Assembly (NCBI GenBank): GCA_031459855.1
Contig: JAVKHP010000001.1
Span: forward strand, 2,199,906 to 2,263,905
Direction of reading: 5' to 3'
Source of the DNA: Armatimonadota bacterium
Lineage (GTDB): Bacteria; Sysuimicrobiota; Sysuimicrobiia; Sysuimicrobiales; Humicultoraceae
Length of the DNA: 64,000 nt
Shown: piece after piece, positions 28,162 to 36,784 of the stretch
How positions within the stretch are numbered: position 1 is the first letter of the stretch
Layout of the letters: the number at the start of each line of letters is the position of its first letter
Position numbers and translations under genes: made by a program
Notes under the pieces: model-generated
The model's database searches: none
Seen by the model: the letters and a program-made list of their open reading frames with translations, nothing else
What the model was told of the DNA's origin: nothing

Positions 28162-29055
28162 CTAACGCCGCGGCACCAGGGCGAGCGGACGTACCGGGCT
28201 GCCGGTGCCGCCCTCGACTTTCATCGGCAAGACCACGAGCACGGCGCCCGTGGCCGGCAGCCGGTCGAGGTTGAACAGCGACGTCAGGCCGTACTTGCCG
28301 GCTCCGTGCATGATGGCGTGGTTGGGAAACGGCGGGTTCTCCTTGAACGCCTGGCCGGCATCGGTGCCGATGGTCTCCACGCCGACGCCCACGATGTCCC
28401 GTTCCGTGACCAGGAAGCGCGCGCCGGAGGCTCCCATCCCCGGCGTGTGCGGTCCGTCCGGTCCCACGTTGAAGTAGGCTTTGGGGTCCGCGTACTTCTT
28501 GGACCAGCCACTGCGCAGCAGGACCCAGGCGCCCTTGGGGATGCGTCCCCAGCGGCGCTCCCAGCCCAGCAGCGTCTCCCTGGTGACGACGAAGTCGGGG
28601 TTGGCCATAGCTTCCCGCGTGATGTCGACTACGGCGATGGGACCGACCAGGGTGCGCGGGTCGAGCCGGTGGAGGCAGGGCTTGTCCTTGCCGGTGACCC
28701 AGTGACATGGCGCGTCGAAGTGCGTGCCGACGTGCTCGCCGACCTCGTACCAGTACCAGGTCCAGGCCGGTCCCTTCTCGTCGAAGGCCGAGATCACGTG
28801 CTTCTTGAACCCCGGCGTGTTGGCAAACGGCGGCGGCAGCTGGATGACCGGCGTACTCTCCTTCAACGTCCCGCCCAACTCCACGACGTCGACGCGGCCG
28901 TCGCTCAGGGCCGCCAGCAAGTCGCCCAGCACGGCCCGGCCCCGCGCCCTGCGGGCGGCATCCGCCGCCGACACGGCGCTCGCCGCGACCAGCGCGGTGA
29001 CCAGCACACCGGCCACCCACACTCCCAGCGCCACCCTCCTCGTGTGCCTGCGCAT
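28162..29055 (-). CDS. Secreted cyclase-family hydrolase (kynurenine formamidase-like)
   Basis: A 297-residue member of the putative cyclase/kynurenine formamidase family. Metal-binding motif HVGTHFDAPCHW at about 108-119 is intact; a later histidine (NHAIMHGAGKYG) fits the second metal site. The N-terminus is a signal peptide (basic MRRHTRRVAL then a hydrophobic stretch to about 30, ending AVSAADA), so it acts outside the cytoplasm. RBS AAGGGGGG. Enzymes of this family cleave amides or isatin-like rings. It is convergent with the importer set, which could take up its product. The substrate is not known. Confidence 0.87.
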   Translation of the reverse strand: MRRHTRRVALGVWVAGVLVTALVAASAVSAADAARRARGRAVLGDLLAALSDGRVDVVELGGTLKESTPVIQLPPPFANTPGFKKHVISAFDEKGPAWTWYWYEVGEHVGTHFDAPCHWVTGKDKPCLHRLDPRTLVGPIAVVDITREAMANPDFVVTRETLLGWERRWGRIPKGAWVLLRSGWSKKYADPKAYFNVGPDGPHTPGMGASGARFLVTERDIVGVGVETIGTDAGQAFKENPPFPNHAIMHGAGKYGLTSLFNLDRLPATGAVLVVLPMKVEGGTGSPVRPLALVPRR

Positions 29056-29188
29056 CGTCGCACCCCCCCTTGTGCGGGACGCTATTCGCCCACGGCGGGC
29101 CGGGTCCTGTGCGCGCGCCGGGTCGGACCGCAGGGCACCAGCTGCCGCCGGGCCGTCTGACGCCCGTGTAGCCGGCGCAGCGCCCCGA

Positions 29189-29197
29189 TGCTAGACT
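29189..29197 (+). promoter_or_regulatory. Candidate extended -10 promoter for the Mrp gene
   Basis: TGC followed by TAGACT forms an extended -10 element 56 bases before the Mrp ATG. No clear -35 is visible. It sits in the divergent gap between the cyclase and Mrp genes. Confidence 0.35.
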
Positions 29198-29252
29198 GAA
29201 ACCGACAGCGTGGTGCGATGGTTCGTCACCGGCCCGCGCCAGGAGGCAGCGC

Positions 29253-30365
29253 ATGTTCGGTCGCCAGTCCGGTCCCACCCGGGAGCAGGTGCTCGAGGCC
29301 CTGCGCGACGTGCAGGACCCTGAGCTGCACAAGAGCATCGTCGAACTCGACATGGTGCGGGAGGTGGCCGTCCGCGACGGCGTGGTGCGGGTCGACGCCC
29401 TGCTGACCATCAGCGGCTGTCCGCTCCGGGAGACGATCGTCGACGCCATCCGCGATCGCCTGCGCGGCCTGCCGGGGGTGCGGGACGTCGAGGTGCACCT
29501 GGGAGTCATGACGCAGGAGCAGCGGCAGGCGCTGATCGCCCGGCTGCGCGGGGGGGAAGGCGCCGGGCAGCGCCGGTCGTCGTTCCTGACGCCGGAGGCG
29601 CCTACCCGCGTCGTGGCCGTGGCCAGCGGCAAGGGCGGCGTCGGCAAGTCGACGATCACCGTGAACCTGGCCGTGGCGCTGGCCGACGCCGGCCGCATCG
29701 TGGGCATCATCGACGCCGACGTCTACGGCTTCTCCATCCCGCGCATGCTGGGGGTCGCGGGCAGACCCACCGCCATCGACCAGATGCTGATCCCGCTGGA
29801 ACGGGACGGCATCCGCGTCATGTCCATCGGCTTCCTGCTGCCCGGCGAGGACGAAGCGGTGATCTGGCGCGGGCCGATGCTGCACAAGGCGCTGGTCACC
29901 TTCATCCAGGAAGTGCACTGGGGCGACGACCTGGAGTACCTGTTCATCGACCTGCCGCCGGGTACGGGCGACGTATCGCTGTCGATCGCCCAGACCCTGC
30001 CCCAGGCCTCGATGCTGATCGTCACCACTCCGCAGCCGGCCGCGGCCAGCGTGGCGATGCGGGCCGCGAAGATGGCCGAGAAGGTCAACATGGACGTCGT
30101 GGGCGTCATCGAGAACATGGCGGGCTTCGTCCCGGCGCCGGGGGCCGCGCCCATCGACGTCTTCGGCCGCGGCGGCGGCCTGCGTCTGGCCGAGCAGCTG
30201 GGCGTGCCGCTGCTCGGCGAGATCCCCCTGGACGTGGCAGTGCGCGAGGGCGGAGACATCGGCGCACCGGTGGTGCGCAGCCGGCCCGACAGTCCGGCCG
30301 CGCAGGCGCTGCGCGAGGCGGCCCGGCGGCTGGCCGACCGGCTGCCCGTGGCCACCCGCGCGTAA
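29253..30365 (+). CDS. Mrp/NBP35-family Fe-S carrier ATPase (ApbC type)
   Basis: P-loop ATPase (370 aa) in Fe-S cluster transfer. An N-terminal MIP18/DUF59 domain (about 1-90, with SGCPLRETI) precedes the ATPase with the deviant Walker A SGKGGVGKST near 124-133. The usual CxxC after ENM, which holds a bridging cluster, is replaced here by PAPG in ENMAGFVPAPG (about 287-297). Several actinobacterial Mrp proteins also lack these cysteines, so the protein may still function, possibly using the DUF59 cysteine. Followed by an aldehyde dehydrogenase. Confidence 0.9.
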   Translation: MFGRQSGPTREQVLEALRDVQDPELHKSIVELDMVREVAVRDGVVRVDALLTISGCPLRETIVDAIRDRLRGLPGVRDVEVHLGVMTQEQRQALIARLRGGEGAGQRRSSFLTPEAPTRVVAVASGKGGVGKSTITVNLAVALADAGRIVGIIDADVYGFSIPRMLGVAGRPTAIDQMLIPLERDGIRVMSIGFLLPGEDEAVIWRGPMLHKALVTFIQEVHWGDDLEYLFIDLPPGTGDVSLSIAQTLPQASMLIVTTPQPAAASVAMRAAKMAEKVNMDVVGVIENMAGFVPAPGAAPIDVFGRGGGLRLAEQLGVPLLGEIPLDVAVREGGDIGAPVVRSRPDSPAAQALREAARRLADRLPVATRA

Positions 30366-30400
30366 CGCGGTCCGGCGAGCCGCAGGAGGGGTGCACGGCG

Positions 30401-31897
30401 ATGCTGGAGGTGCTGTCGGTCCCGCAGGGGCGCAACTACATCGCCGGCCAATGGGTCGACCCGGTCGGCGAGCGCATGCTGACCTCCGTGAATCCCGCCA
30501 CAGGCGAGGTGCTGGGCGTGGCGCCCGACTCGACCGCGGCTGACGTGGACCGCGCGGTTCAGGCGGCTGCCGACGCCTGGCCGCGGTGGCGCGCGACCCC
30601 GGCGCCGCGCCGGGCCGAGATCCTCTTCCGCGCGGCGGAGCTGCTGGTGCGGCACAAGGAGGAGCTGGCGCGGCTGGCCACCCGCGAGATGGGCAAGATC
30701 CTGACCGAGACGCGCGGCGACGTGCAGGAAGCCATCGACATGACCTACTTCATCGCCGGGGAGGGGCGGCGCCTGCACGGCTACACCACGCCCAGCGAGA
30801 TGCCGCGCAAGGCCGCGTACTGCGTCCGCCAGCCGCTGGGCGTCGTGGGCGTGATCACGCCGTGGAACTTCCCGGTGGCGATCCCGTCGTGGAAGATCGT
30901 CCCGGCGCTGGTCTGTGGCAACACGGTGGTGTTCAAGCCGGCGCCCGAGACCCCGCTGACGGCCGCAGCCTTCGTCGCGCTGCTGGTGGAAGCCGGCCTG
31001 CCGCCAGGCGTCCTCAACCTGGTCACCGGTGGCGACGAGACCGGCGCGGCGCTGGTGGACCACCCGGGCATCGCCCTGATCTCCTTCACCGGCTCCACCG
31101 AGGTGGGACTGCAGGTGGCGGCCCGCTGCCAGGCGCGCGGCGTGCGGGTCTCGCTGGAGATGGGCGGCAAGAACGCGGCGATCGTCCTCGACGACGCCGA
31201 TCTCGAGCTGGCGGCCGACGCCCTGACCTGGAGCGCGTTCGGCACCACCGGCCAGCGGTGCACGGCCTGCAGCCGGATCGTCGTGACGCCGCGGGCGCAC
31301 CGCGAGGTCGTCGAGCGCCTGGCAGACCGCGCCCGGCGCCTGCGCCTGGGCGATGGGCTGGACCCCCAGACCGACATGGGGCCCCTGGTGAGCGCCCGGC
31401 AGCGCGAGCGCGTGGAGACCTACGTGGAGATCGGGCGGCGCGAGGGGGCGACCGTCGTGCTGGGGGGCGAGCGGCCCCACCTGCCCGGCCTGGAACGGGG
31501 GTTCTTCTACGCGCCGACGATCCTGGATGGTGTCGCCCCCGGCATGCGGGTCGCCCAGGAAGAGATCTTCGGCCCGGTGGTGGGCGTCATCGACGCCGCC
31601 AGCCTGGACGAGGCCATCGAGATCGTCAACGGCGTGCGCTACGGCCTGTCGGCGTCGATCTTCACCCGCGACGTCTTCGCCGCGATGCGCGCGGTGGAGG
31701 AGATCCGCACCGGCATCGTCTACGTCAACCACGGCACGACGGGTGCCGAGGTGCACCTGCCGTTCGGCGGCACCCGGGCGACCGGCAACGGCCACCGGGA
31801 GGGCGGCCTGCAGGTGCTCGACGTGTTCACCGAGTGGAAGAGCGTGTACATCGACTACAGCGGCCGCCTGCAGCGTGCGCAGATCGACCGCGACTAG
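30401..31897 (+). CDS. Aldehyde dehydrogenase (NAD(P)+)
   Basis: ALDH-superfamily enzyme (498 aa). Catalytic Cys287 in GTTGQRCTACSRI, the general base glutamate in SLEMGGKNAAIV, the conserved PWNFPVAIPSWK oxyanion/cofactor region, and the EIFGPVVGV motif. The sequence is closest in feel to ketoglutarate-semialdehyde or related carboxylate-semialdehyde dehydrogenases, but substrate assignment needs comparison. The next gene's ATG follows its stop codon directly. Confidence 0.92.
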   Translation: MLEVLSVPQGRNYIAGQWVDPVGERMLTSVNPATGEVLGVAPDSTAADVDRAVQAAADAWPRWRATPAPRRAEILFRAAELLVRHKEELARLATREMGKILTETRGDVQEAIDMTYFIAGEGRRLHGYTTPSEMPRKAAYCVRQPLGVVGVITPWNFPVAIPSWKIVPALVCGNTVVFKPAPETPLTAAAFVALLVEAGLPPGVLNLVTGGDETGAALVDHPGIALISFTGSTEVGLQVAARCQARGVRVSLEMGGKNAAIVLDDADLELAADALTWSAFGTTGQRCTACSRIVVTPRAHREVVERLADRARRLRLGDGLDPQTDMGPLVSARQRERVETYVEIGRREGATVVLGGERPHLPGLERGFFYAPTILDGVAPGMRVAQEEIFGPVVGVIDAASLDEAIEIVNGVRYGLSASIFTRDVFAAMRAVEEIRTGIVYVNHGTTGAEVHLPFGGTRATGNGHREGGLQVLDVFTEWKSVYIDYSGRLQRAQIDRD

Positions 31898-32791
31898 ATG
31901 CGTGTCCCGATCGTGAGGCGGTGGCGTGCGTGGTGGGAGCGCCAGCGCGCAGGGGGGCGTCAGCGGGTGCTGCCGGTGCGCGGCGTGACGACCGGTGTCG
32001 CGGTCCTGCTGGCCTTCGCCGGGGTCGCGTCCCAGCCGGAGGTGCTGCGCGCGCACGCCGCGCCGGCGCCCGCCGTGCAGCTCACGGCTGGCGAGGTCAC
32101 CCTCGACGCCGCCACCGGCGAGGGGGAGGCCGCCGGGGGCGTGCGCCTCACCGACGGCCGCACTACCGCGGTGGCCGCGCGTGCGCGGCTTGCCCGCCGC
32201 GCCGGCCTTGCGGTGCTGAGCGGCGGGGCGCGGGTAGTGGCGCCCCAGGGCACGCTGGCCGCCCGGGAGATCACGGTGGCTTTCACGCGCCAGACGATCA
32301 CCCGGATCGTGGCCCGCGGCGAGGCCATCCTGGACGCTCAGGACCTGCGGCTCCGGGCGCCTGGGATCACCATCGTCCCGGCGCGCGAGGAGGTGACGGC
32401 GGACGGCGGTGTCGCGCTGGTCGTTCCGCCCGACGTCACCGCCACCGGGCAGCGCTTCGTCTATCGGCGCGCCGCGGGCGAAATGGTGCTAGACGGCGAC
32501 GCCCGGGTGGTCACCCGCGACGGCAGCGTCACAGGCACGCGGGTCGAGGCGGACCGCCGGGTGCGCCGCGCGCGCGTCAGCGGTCCGGTGCGCGCTGTCT
32601 GGGGTCAGCTCGCGGTCGAGAGCCAGATGGCCCTGCTCGATCACCAGGCGCAGGTGGCGGTCTTCACCGGTCAGGTGCGCGCGGCTGACCCCCACCGCCG
32701 GCTGGCGACCGAGCGGCTCGTCGTCTGGTACACGCACCGTCGCCTGCTGGCCGAAGGGCCCACCCACATCGTGGTGGAGCCCGCCCCCTGA
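31898..32791 (+). CDS. LptA/OstA-like envelope protein
   Basis: A 297-residue protein with an N-terminal basic region, a hydrophobic signal/anchor at about 30-50 (TTGVAVLLAFAGVASQ) and repeated beta-strand segments of the LptA/OstA type (VQLTAGEVTLDAATGEGEAA, TAREITVAF-like). LptA forms a periplasmic bridge carrying lipopolysaccharide to the outer membrane. The assignment is by pattern: alternating hydrophobic strands with G-[DE]-A/V turns. It starts immediately after the aldehyde dehydrogenase stop. Together with the LptD-like gene at 52.8 kb it indicates an outer-membrane lipid export bridge. Confidence 0.75.
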   Translation: MRVPIVRRWRAWWERQRAGGRQRVLPVRGVTTGVAVLLAFAGVASQPEVLRAHAAPAPAVQLTAGEVTLDAATGEGEAAGGVRLTDGRTTAVAARARLARRAGLAVLSGGARVVAPQGTLAAREITVAFTRQTITRIVARGEAILDAQDLRLRAPGITIVPAREEVTADGGVALVVPPDVTATGQRFVYRRAAGEMVLDGDARVVTRDGSVTGTRVEADRRVRRARVSGPVRAVWGQLAVESQMALLDHQAQVAVFTGQVRAADPHRRLATERLVVWYTHRRLLAEGPTHIVVEPAP

Positions 32792-32812
32792 CCGGCAGCA
32801 CGACACGGGGAG

Positions 32813-32845
32813 GAGGAGGAGGCGACGACACGAGGAGGAGGCGAC
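32813..32845 (+). repeat. Duplicated Shine-Dalgarno block before the aldolase
   Basis: GAGGAGGAGGCGAC occurs twice, at 32813-32826 and 32832-32845, a 14-base direct repeat with 19-base period. The second copy is the aldolase ribosome binding site. The first could act as a standby site or simply be a slippage duplication. Confidence 0.75.
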
Positions 32846-32849
32846 TGAG

Positions 32850-33758
32850 ATGGTGATCGAGCGCGTCCGGCGTCCCGTGCTGGACGAGCTGCCGCTGGCG
32901 CAGGGCAAGCGCGCGCGGCTGTACCGGCTGCTGTACGCCCACGGGCCAGGCCACGGCACGATGCTGGTGCTGCCGGTGGACCAGGGACTGGAGCACGGCC
33001 CGGGCGATTTCCTGCCCAACCCGCCCAGCGAGCGCCCCGAGTTCCAGATCCGGCTCGCGCTGGAGGGTGGCTACTCGGCGATCGTCTTCCACTACGGCAT
33101 CGCGGCACGCGCCCTGGCGCCGTTCGCCGGCCGCATCCCACTCATCCTGAAACTCAACGGGAAGACCAACATCCCGCCGGAGGACCGGCCGCTGTCGGGG
33201 CTGACCGGCAGCGTGGAGGACGCGGTGCGGCTGGGCGCCGACGCGGTGGGCTACACGCTGTACGTGGGCTCGCCGCGCCAGGACGAGGACATCGCCCAGC
33301 TGACCCGCGTGCGGCAGGCGTGCGACCGCTACGGGATGCCGCTGGTGGTGTGGGCCTATCCGCGGGGAGAGGCGATCGAGCGCAAGGGCGGCCGTGATAG
33401 CCTCTACGCCGTGGACTACGCGGCGCGGGTGGCGGTGGAGCTGGGCGCGGACGTGGTGAAGCTGAACCCGCCGGTCCTGGAGCCCCGGCGCGAGGGCCTG
33501 CCCAAGGCCTACGCCGAGCTGAGCCTGGATCCGCGGGCCGCGGTGGAGAAGGTGGTGCGCACTGCGGGGGCCGCGTTCGTGCTGTTCTCGGGCGGCCAGC
33601 GCCTCGACGACGCCGACCTGCTGGCCCGCGCGCGGCTGGTCATGGAGGCCGGCGCCACCGGACTGATCTTCGGCCGCAACCTGTGGCAGCGCCCCATGGC
33701 CGAAGCGCTGCGCCTGACCGCACAGATCCGCGAGATCATGCTCGCGACCGCCCAGTGA
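32850..33758 (+). CDS. Archaeal-type class I aldolase (DhnA family)
   Basis: Schiff-base aldolase (302 aa) of the archaeal class IA fructose-bisphosphate aldolase/DeoC-like family. Conserved LPVDQGLEHGP near the N-terminus, the Schiff-base lysine Lys204 in ADVVKLNPP, and phosphate-binding FSGGQRLDDADLL and GLIFGRN near the C-terminus. It would cleave fructose-1,6-bisphosphate. The same family includes the archaeal ADH synthase, which makes an early aromatic-pathway precursor, and an AroE-like gene overlaps its stop. The canonical glycolytic role is the default; the alternative is noted in the findings. Confidence 0.88.
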   Translation: MVIERVRRPVLDELPLAQGKRARLYRLLYAHGPGHGTMLVLPVDQGLEHGPGDFLPNPPSERPEFQIRLALEGGYSAIVFHYGIAARALAPFAGRIPLILKLNGKTNIPPEDRPLSGLTGSVEDAVRLGADAVGYTLYVGSPRQDEDIAQLTRVRQACDRYGMPLVVWAYPRGEAIERKGGRDSLYAVDYAARVAVELGADVVKLNPPVLEPRREGLPKAYAELSLDPRAAVEKVVRTAGAAFVLFSGGQRLDDADLLARARLVMEAGATGLIFGRNLWQRPMAEALRLTAQIREIMLATAQ

Positions 33759-34891
33759 CGGCCTCTGGCGCTCCGCACACCGCGACGAGGGGTGGGCCGC
33801 CGCCCTGGCTGGCGCCCCTGCAGGCGCTGGTCACCAACACGCTCCCCGCGCCCCGGGCCATGGGCCTGGCGGGCCTGATCGGCGACCACCCCTCGACGTA
33901 CGCGCGCAGCCCGCGCATGTGGATGCGGGCGTTTGCGCTGCTGGACATCGACGCGGTCTACCTGCCGCTGGACGTGCCGGCGCACGCGCTGGCGGCCGTC
34001 CTCGACCTCGTGCGGCGCACCGACGGCGCCCTGGGCGTCAACGTCACGGTGCCCTACAAGGAAGCGGTGATCCCCCTGCTGGACGCGCTCGATCCCCAGG
34101 CTGCTCGCATCGGCGCCGTGAACACCATCACGCGCACCCGCAACGGCCGGTTGCTGGGCGCCAACACCGACGCCGCCGGCCTGCTGGAAGCGCTGCTGCA
34201 CCCCGGCGATGGGCCGCCGCTCGTCGACCGTCTGGAGGGACGTACCGTGTTGCTGATCGGCGCGGGCGGCGCCGCGCGCGCGGCGGCGTTTGCGCTCGCC
34301 CCGCACCTGCGCGGCGGGCGGCTGCTGATCACCAACCGCGACATGGCACGGGCCGACGCGCTGGCCGCAGCGGTGCGCGCGGCCGGCGGCCCGGCCGAGG
34401 CCGTCGACGACGCCGCCCTCGACCACGTGCTCCCGGGGGTGCAGCTGGTGATCAACGCGTCGGTGCGGGGCCAGGCCGGCATCGTGCCCCGGGCCGGCGG
34501 GTGGACGCTCCTGGAGCCCTACTCGGCCCTGGCGCCCGCGTCGCCGCCGGTGCTGCCGGCAGGCGACGCCACGACGTTCCCGGCGGCGTTCCTGGCGCAG
34601 GCGGCCGCCGACATCGCGGCGAACCACGAGCGCTCGCAGGCGCGCATGCGGCTGCTGCCGCCCGGGGCGGTCGTCTACGACATGATCTACGCGCCGCAGG
34701 AGACCACCACGATGCGTCACGCCCGCGCAGCCGGGTTGCGCGCCGCCGGCGGCCGGTGGATGAACATCGCGCAGGCGGTCTGCGCCTGCCTCGATCACGT
34801 CTGTCGGGAGGCGCTGGCAGCCCGGGGCGTCGCGCCGGCGGCCGTCCGCCCCGCCGTCGCCCGCGCCATGGCCGACGCCTGGGGGCCGTGA
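33755..34891 (+). CDS. Shikimate dehydrogenase-like protein, enlarged
   Basis: AroE-family oxidoreductase (378 aa; usual length about 270-290). Catalytic Lys102 in NVTVPYKE and Asp139 in GANTDAAG are present, as is the nucleotide motif GAGGAARAA near 170. The substrate-binding SxS motif is altered: the segment reads YARSP where HSKSP is typical, so the first serine is alanine. Extra length lies at the N-terminus and in an insertion around 265-310. GTG start overlaps the aldolase stop. It may reduce dehydroshikimate or a related compound. Confidence 0.82.
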   Translation: MTASGAPHTATRGGPPPWLAPLQALVTNTLPAPRAMGLAGLIGDHPSTYARSPRMWMRAFALLDIDAVYLPLDVPAHALAAVLDLVRRTDGALGVNVTVPYKEAVIPLLDALDPQAARIGAVNTITRTRNGRLLGANTDAAGLLEALLHPGDGPPLVDRLEGRTVLLIGAGGAARAAAFALAPHLRGGRLLITNRDMARADALAAAVRAAGGPAEAVDDAALDHVLPGVQLVINASVRGQAGIVPRAGGWTLLEPYSALAPASPPVLPAGDATTFPAAFLAQAAADIAANHERSQARMRLLPPGAVVYDMIYAPQETTTMRHARAAGLRAAGGRWMNIAQAVCACLDHVCREALAARGVAPAAVRPAVARAMADAWGP

Positions 34892-34895
34892 GCCG

Positions 34896-35939
34896 ATGCA
34901 CGCCGTGCGCATGCATCAGCACGGAGGGCCGGAGGTCCTGGTCTACGAGGAGGCCCCCGACCCGCGCCCGGGCCCCCTGGAGGTGCGCGTGCGGGTGCGG
35001 GCCGTGGCCCTGAACCACATCGATCTCTGGGTGCGGCGCGGGCTGCCGCGCCTGCGCCTGCAGTTCCCCCACATTCTCGGCGCCGACATCGCCGGCGTGG
35101 TCGACGCCGTGGGCGAGGGCGTCGAGGGCGTCGCGGTCGGCGATGCGGTGGTGCTCGCGCCCGGGGTCTCCTGCGGGCAGTGCCGGTGGTGCATCGCCGG
35201 CGACGACACGCTGTGTCCCCAGTTCTCGATCTTCGGCGAGCACATCCCCGGCGGCTACGCCCAGTTCGTGGTGGCCCCGCGGGCCAACGTCCTGCCCAAG
35301 CCCGCCCGCCTCGACTTCGCCCGCGCAGCCGCCGTTCCGCTGGTCTTCCTCACCGCCTGGAACATGCTGGTGACCCACGCGCGCCTGCGCAGCGGGGAGA
35401 CCGTGCTGATCTGGGGTGCCGGGAGCGGCGTGGGGAGCGCGGCGATCCAGATCGCCCGCCTGCACCACGCGCGCGTCATCGCCACGGCTGGCGCCGACTG
35501 GAAGCTGGAGCGGGCACGCGCCCTGGGCGCCGAGGCGGTCATCAACCACACCACCGAGAACGTCTACGACGCGGTGCGGCAACTGACGGACCGCCGCGGT
35601 GTGGACGTGGTGTTCGACCACGTCGGCGCCGCCAGCTGGGAGACCAGCCTCCGGATCCTGACCCGCGGTGGCCGGCTGGTGACCTGCGGGGCCACCACGG
35701 GCGCCCAGGCGCCCACCGACATCCGGTACATCTACGGCCGCCAGCTCAGCATCTTCGGCACCTGGGTGGGTGCCAAGCGCGAGCTCCTCGACGTCACGGC
35801 CCACGTCGAGGCGGGACGCCTGGAGCCGGTGGTGCACGCGGTGCTGCCGCTGCGCGAGGCCCGCGCCGCCCACGAGATGCTCGAGCGGCGCGAGCAGTTC
35901 GGCAAGGTCGTGCTGGCGGTGGCGGAGGAGGACGCCTGA
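34896..35939 (+). CDS. Zinc-binding MDR dehydrogenase / quinone oxidoreductase-like
   Basis: MDR enzyme (347 aa). GADIAGVVDAVGEGV at about 65-80, four structural-zinc cysteines in CGQCRWCIAGDDTLC, and the cofactor fold IWGAGSGVGSAAIQIARL with the AXXGXXG pattern of the quinone-oxidoreductase/crotonyl-CoA reductase-like branch. It retains zinc-lobe cysteines that many quinone reductases have lost. It lies 4 bases after the AroE-like stop. Substrate unknown. Confidence 0.88.
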   Translation: MHAVRMHQHGGPEVLVYEEAPDPRPGPLEVRVRVRAVALNHIDLWVRRGLPRLRLQFPHILGADIAGVVDAVGEGVEGVAVGDAVVLAPGVSCGQCRWCIAGDDTLCPQFSIFGEHIPGGYAQFVVAPRANVLPKPARLDFARAAAVPLVFLTAWNMLVTHARLRSGETVLIWGAGSGVGSAAIQIARLHHARVIATAGADWKLERARALGAEAVINHTTENVYDAVRQLTDRRGVDVVFDHVGAASWETSLRILTRGGRLVTCGATTGAQAPTDIRYIYGRQLSIFGTWVGAKRELLDVTAHVEAGRLEPVVHAVLPLREARAAHEMLERREQFGKVVLAVAEEDA

Positions 35940-36012
35940 CGACGTGCCTGCCCGATCTCGCCAGCGCGGGAGGCGGTGAGGGCGTGTCGTGCGGGCCTGT
36001 GTGCGTGCGCCG

Positions 36013-36777
36013 CTAGGGCGACGGGTCGCGGGAGGTCGTGCTGGGAGCCGGAGGGTCCGGTGCCTGGTCCTCCTGGCCAATCCACTGCGCGCCGGTGGCC
36101 CACACCTCTTTCTTCCAGATGGGCACCGTCTGCTTCAGGGTGTCGATGGCGAACCGGCCGGCCTCGAACGCCTCGCGCCGGTGGGGCGCCGCCGCTGCGA
36201 TCGCGACGCTGATCTCGCCGACGGCCAGCGTGCCGACGCGGTGCACCATGGCCACGCGGGCGCCAAAGCGCCTGGCGGCTTCGGTGGCGATCCGCTGCAT
36301 CTCGGCGCGGGCCAGCGTCTCGTACGCCTCGTACTCCAGCCGCTGGACCTGCCGGCCACGCGAGTGCTCGCGGACCGTGCCCAGGAAGAGGACCACGGCG
36401 CCGGCGTCGCGGTGCGACACCGCCTCCAGGAGCGGGTCGAGGCGGATCGGGGTGGCAACGAGGTCGACGTGGACGACGGCCGCCAGCGCCGCGTCGGCGT
36501 CGGTAGATGGAGACGGGGCCGGTGGTTCGCCGGCGCCACCGCTCACCGGCGCCAGCAGCGCCACCTGATCGCCGGCGGCCAGCGGGTGCTCCGGCGGCCG
36601 CACGACGTCGTTGATGGCGACGGCTGCGGGCGCCGGCAGCCCGTCGAGCCCGGGGTAGGCCTGCCGCAGCAGCGTCCACACGTCGCCGGCGGTAGCGCCG
36701 TCGGGCATCTCGAGCACGAGCGCCGGCGTGCCGACGGCCTCGCGGTAGGCGGCGAAGAGACGGACGGTGATCCGCAT
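36013..36777 (-). CDS. Fused molybdopterin synthase (MoaD-MoaE)
   Basis: One chain of 254 residues containing MoaD (1-81) and MoaE (about 100-240), the two subunits of molybdopterin synthase. The MoaD half ends with the essential Gly80-Gly81 (APVSGG), which in normal MoaD is the free C-terminus that becomes a thiocarboxylate. The MoaE half retains FLGTVREHSRG, the HRVGTLAVGE segment and the catalytic lysines in PIWKKEVW. ATG at 36777. Fused MoaX of mycobacteria has the same layout and is cut after its Gly-Gly, so cleavage is expected here too. MoeB-rhodanese at 10.8 kb is the likely activator. Confidence 0.92.
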   Translation of the reverse strand: MRITVRLFAAYREAVGTPALVLEMPDGATAGDVWTLLRQAYPGLDGLPAPAAVAINDVVRPPEHPLAAGDQVALLAPVSGGAGEPPAPSPSTDADAALAAVVHVDLVATPIRLDPLLEAVSHRDAGAVVLFLGTVREHSRGRQVQRLEYEAYETLARAEMQRIATEAARRFGARVAMVHRVGTLAVGEISVAIAAAAPHRREAFEAGRFAIDTLKQTVPIWKKEVWATGAQWIGQEDQAPDPPAPSTTSRDPSP

Positions 36778-36784
36778 GGACCGG

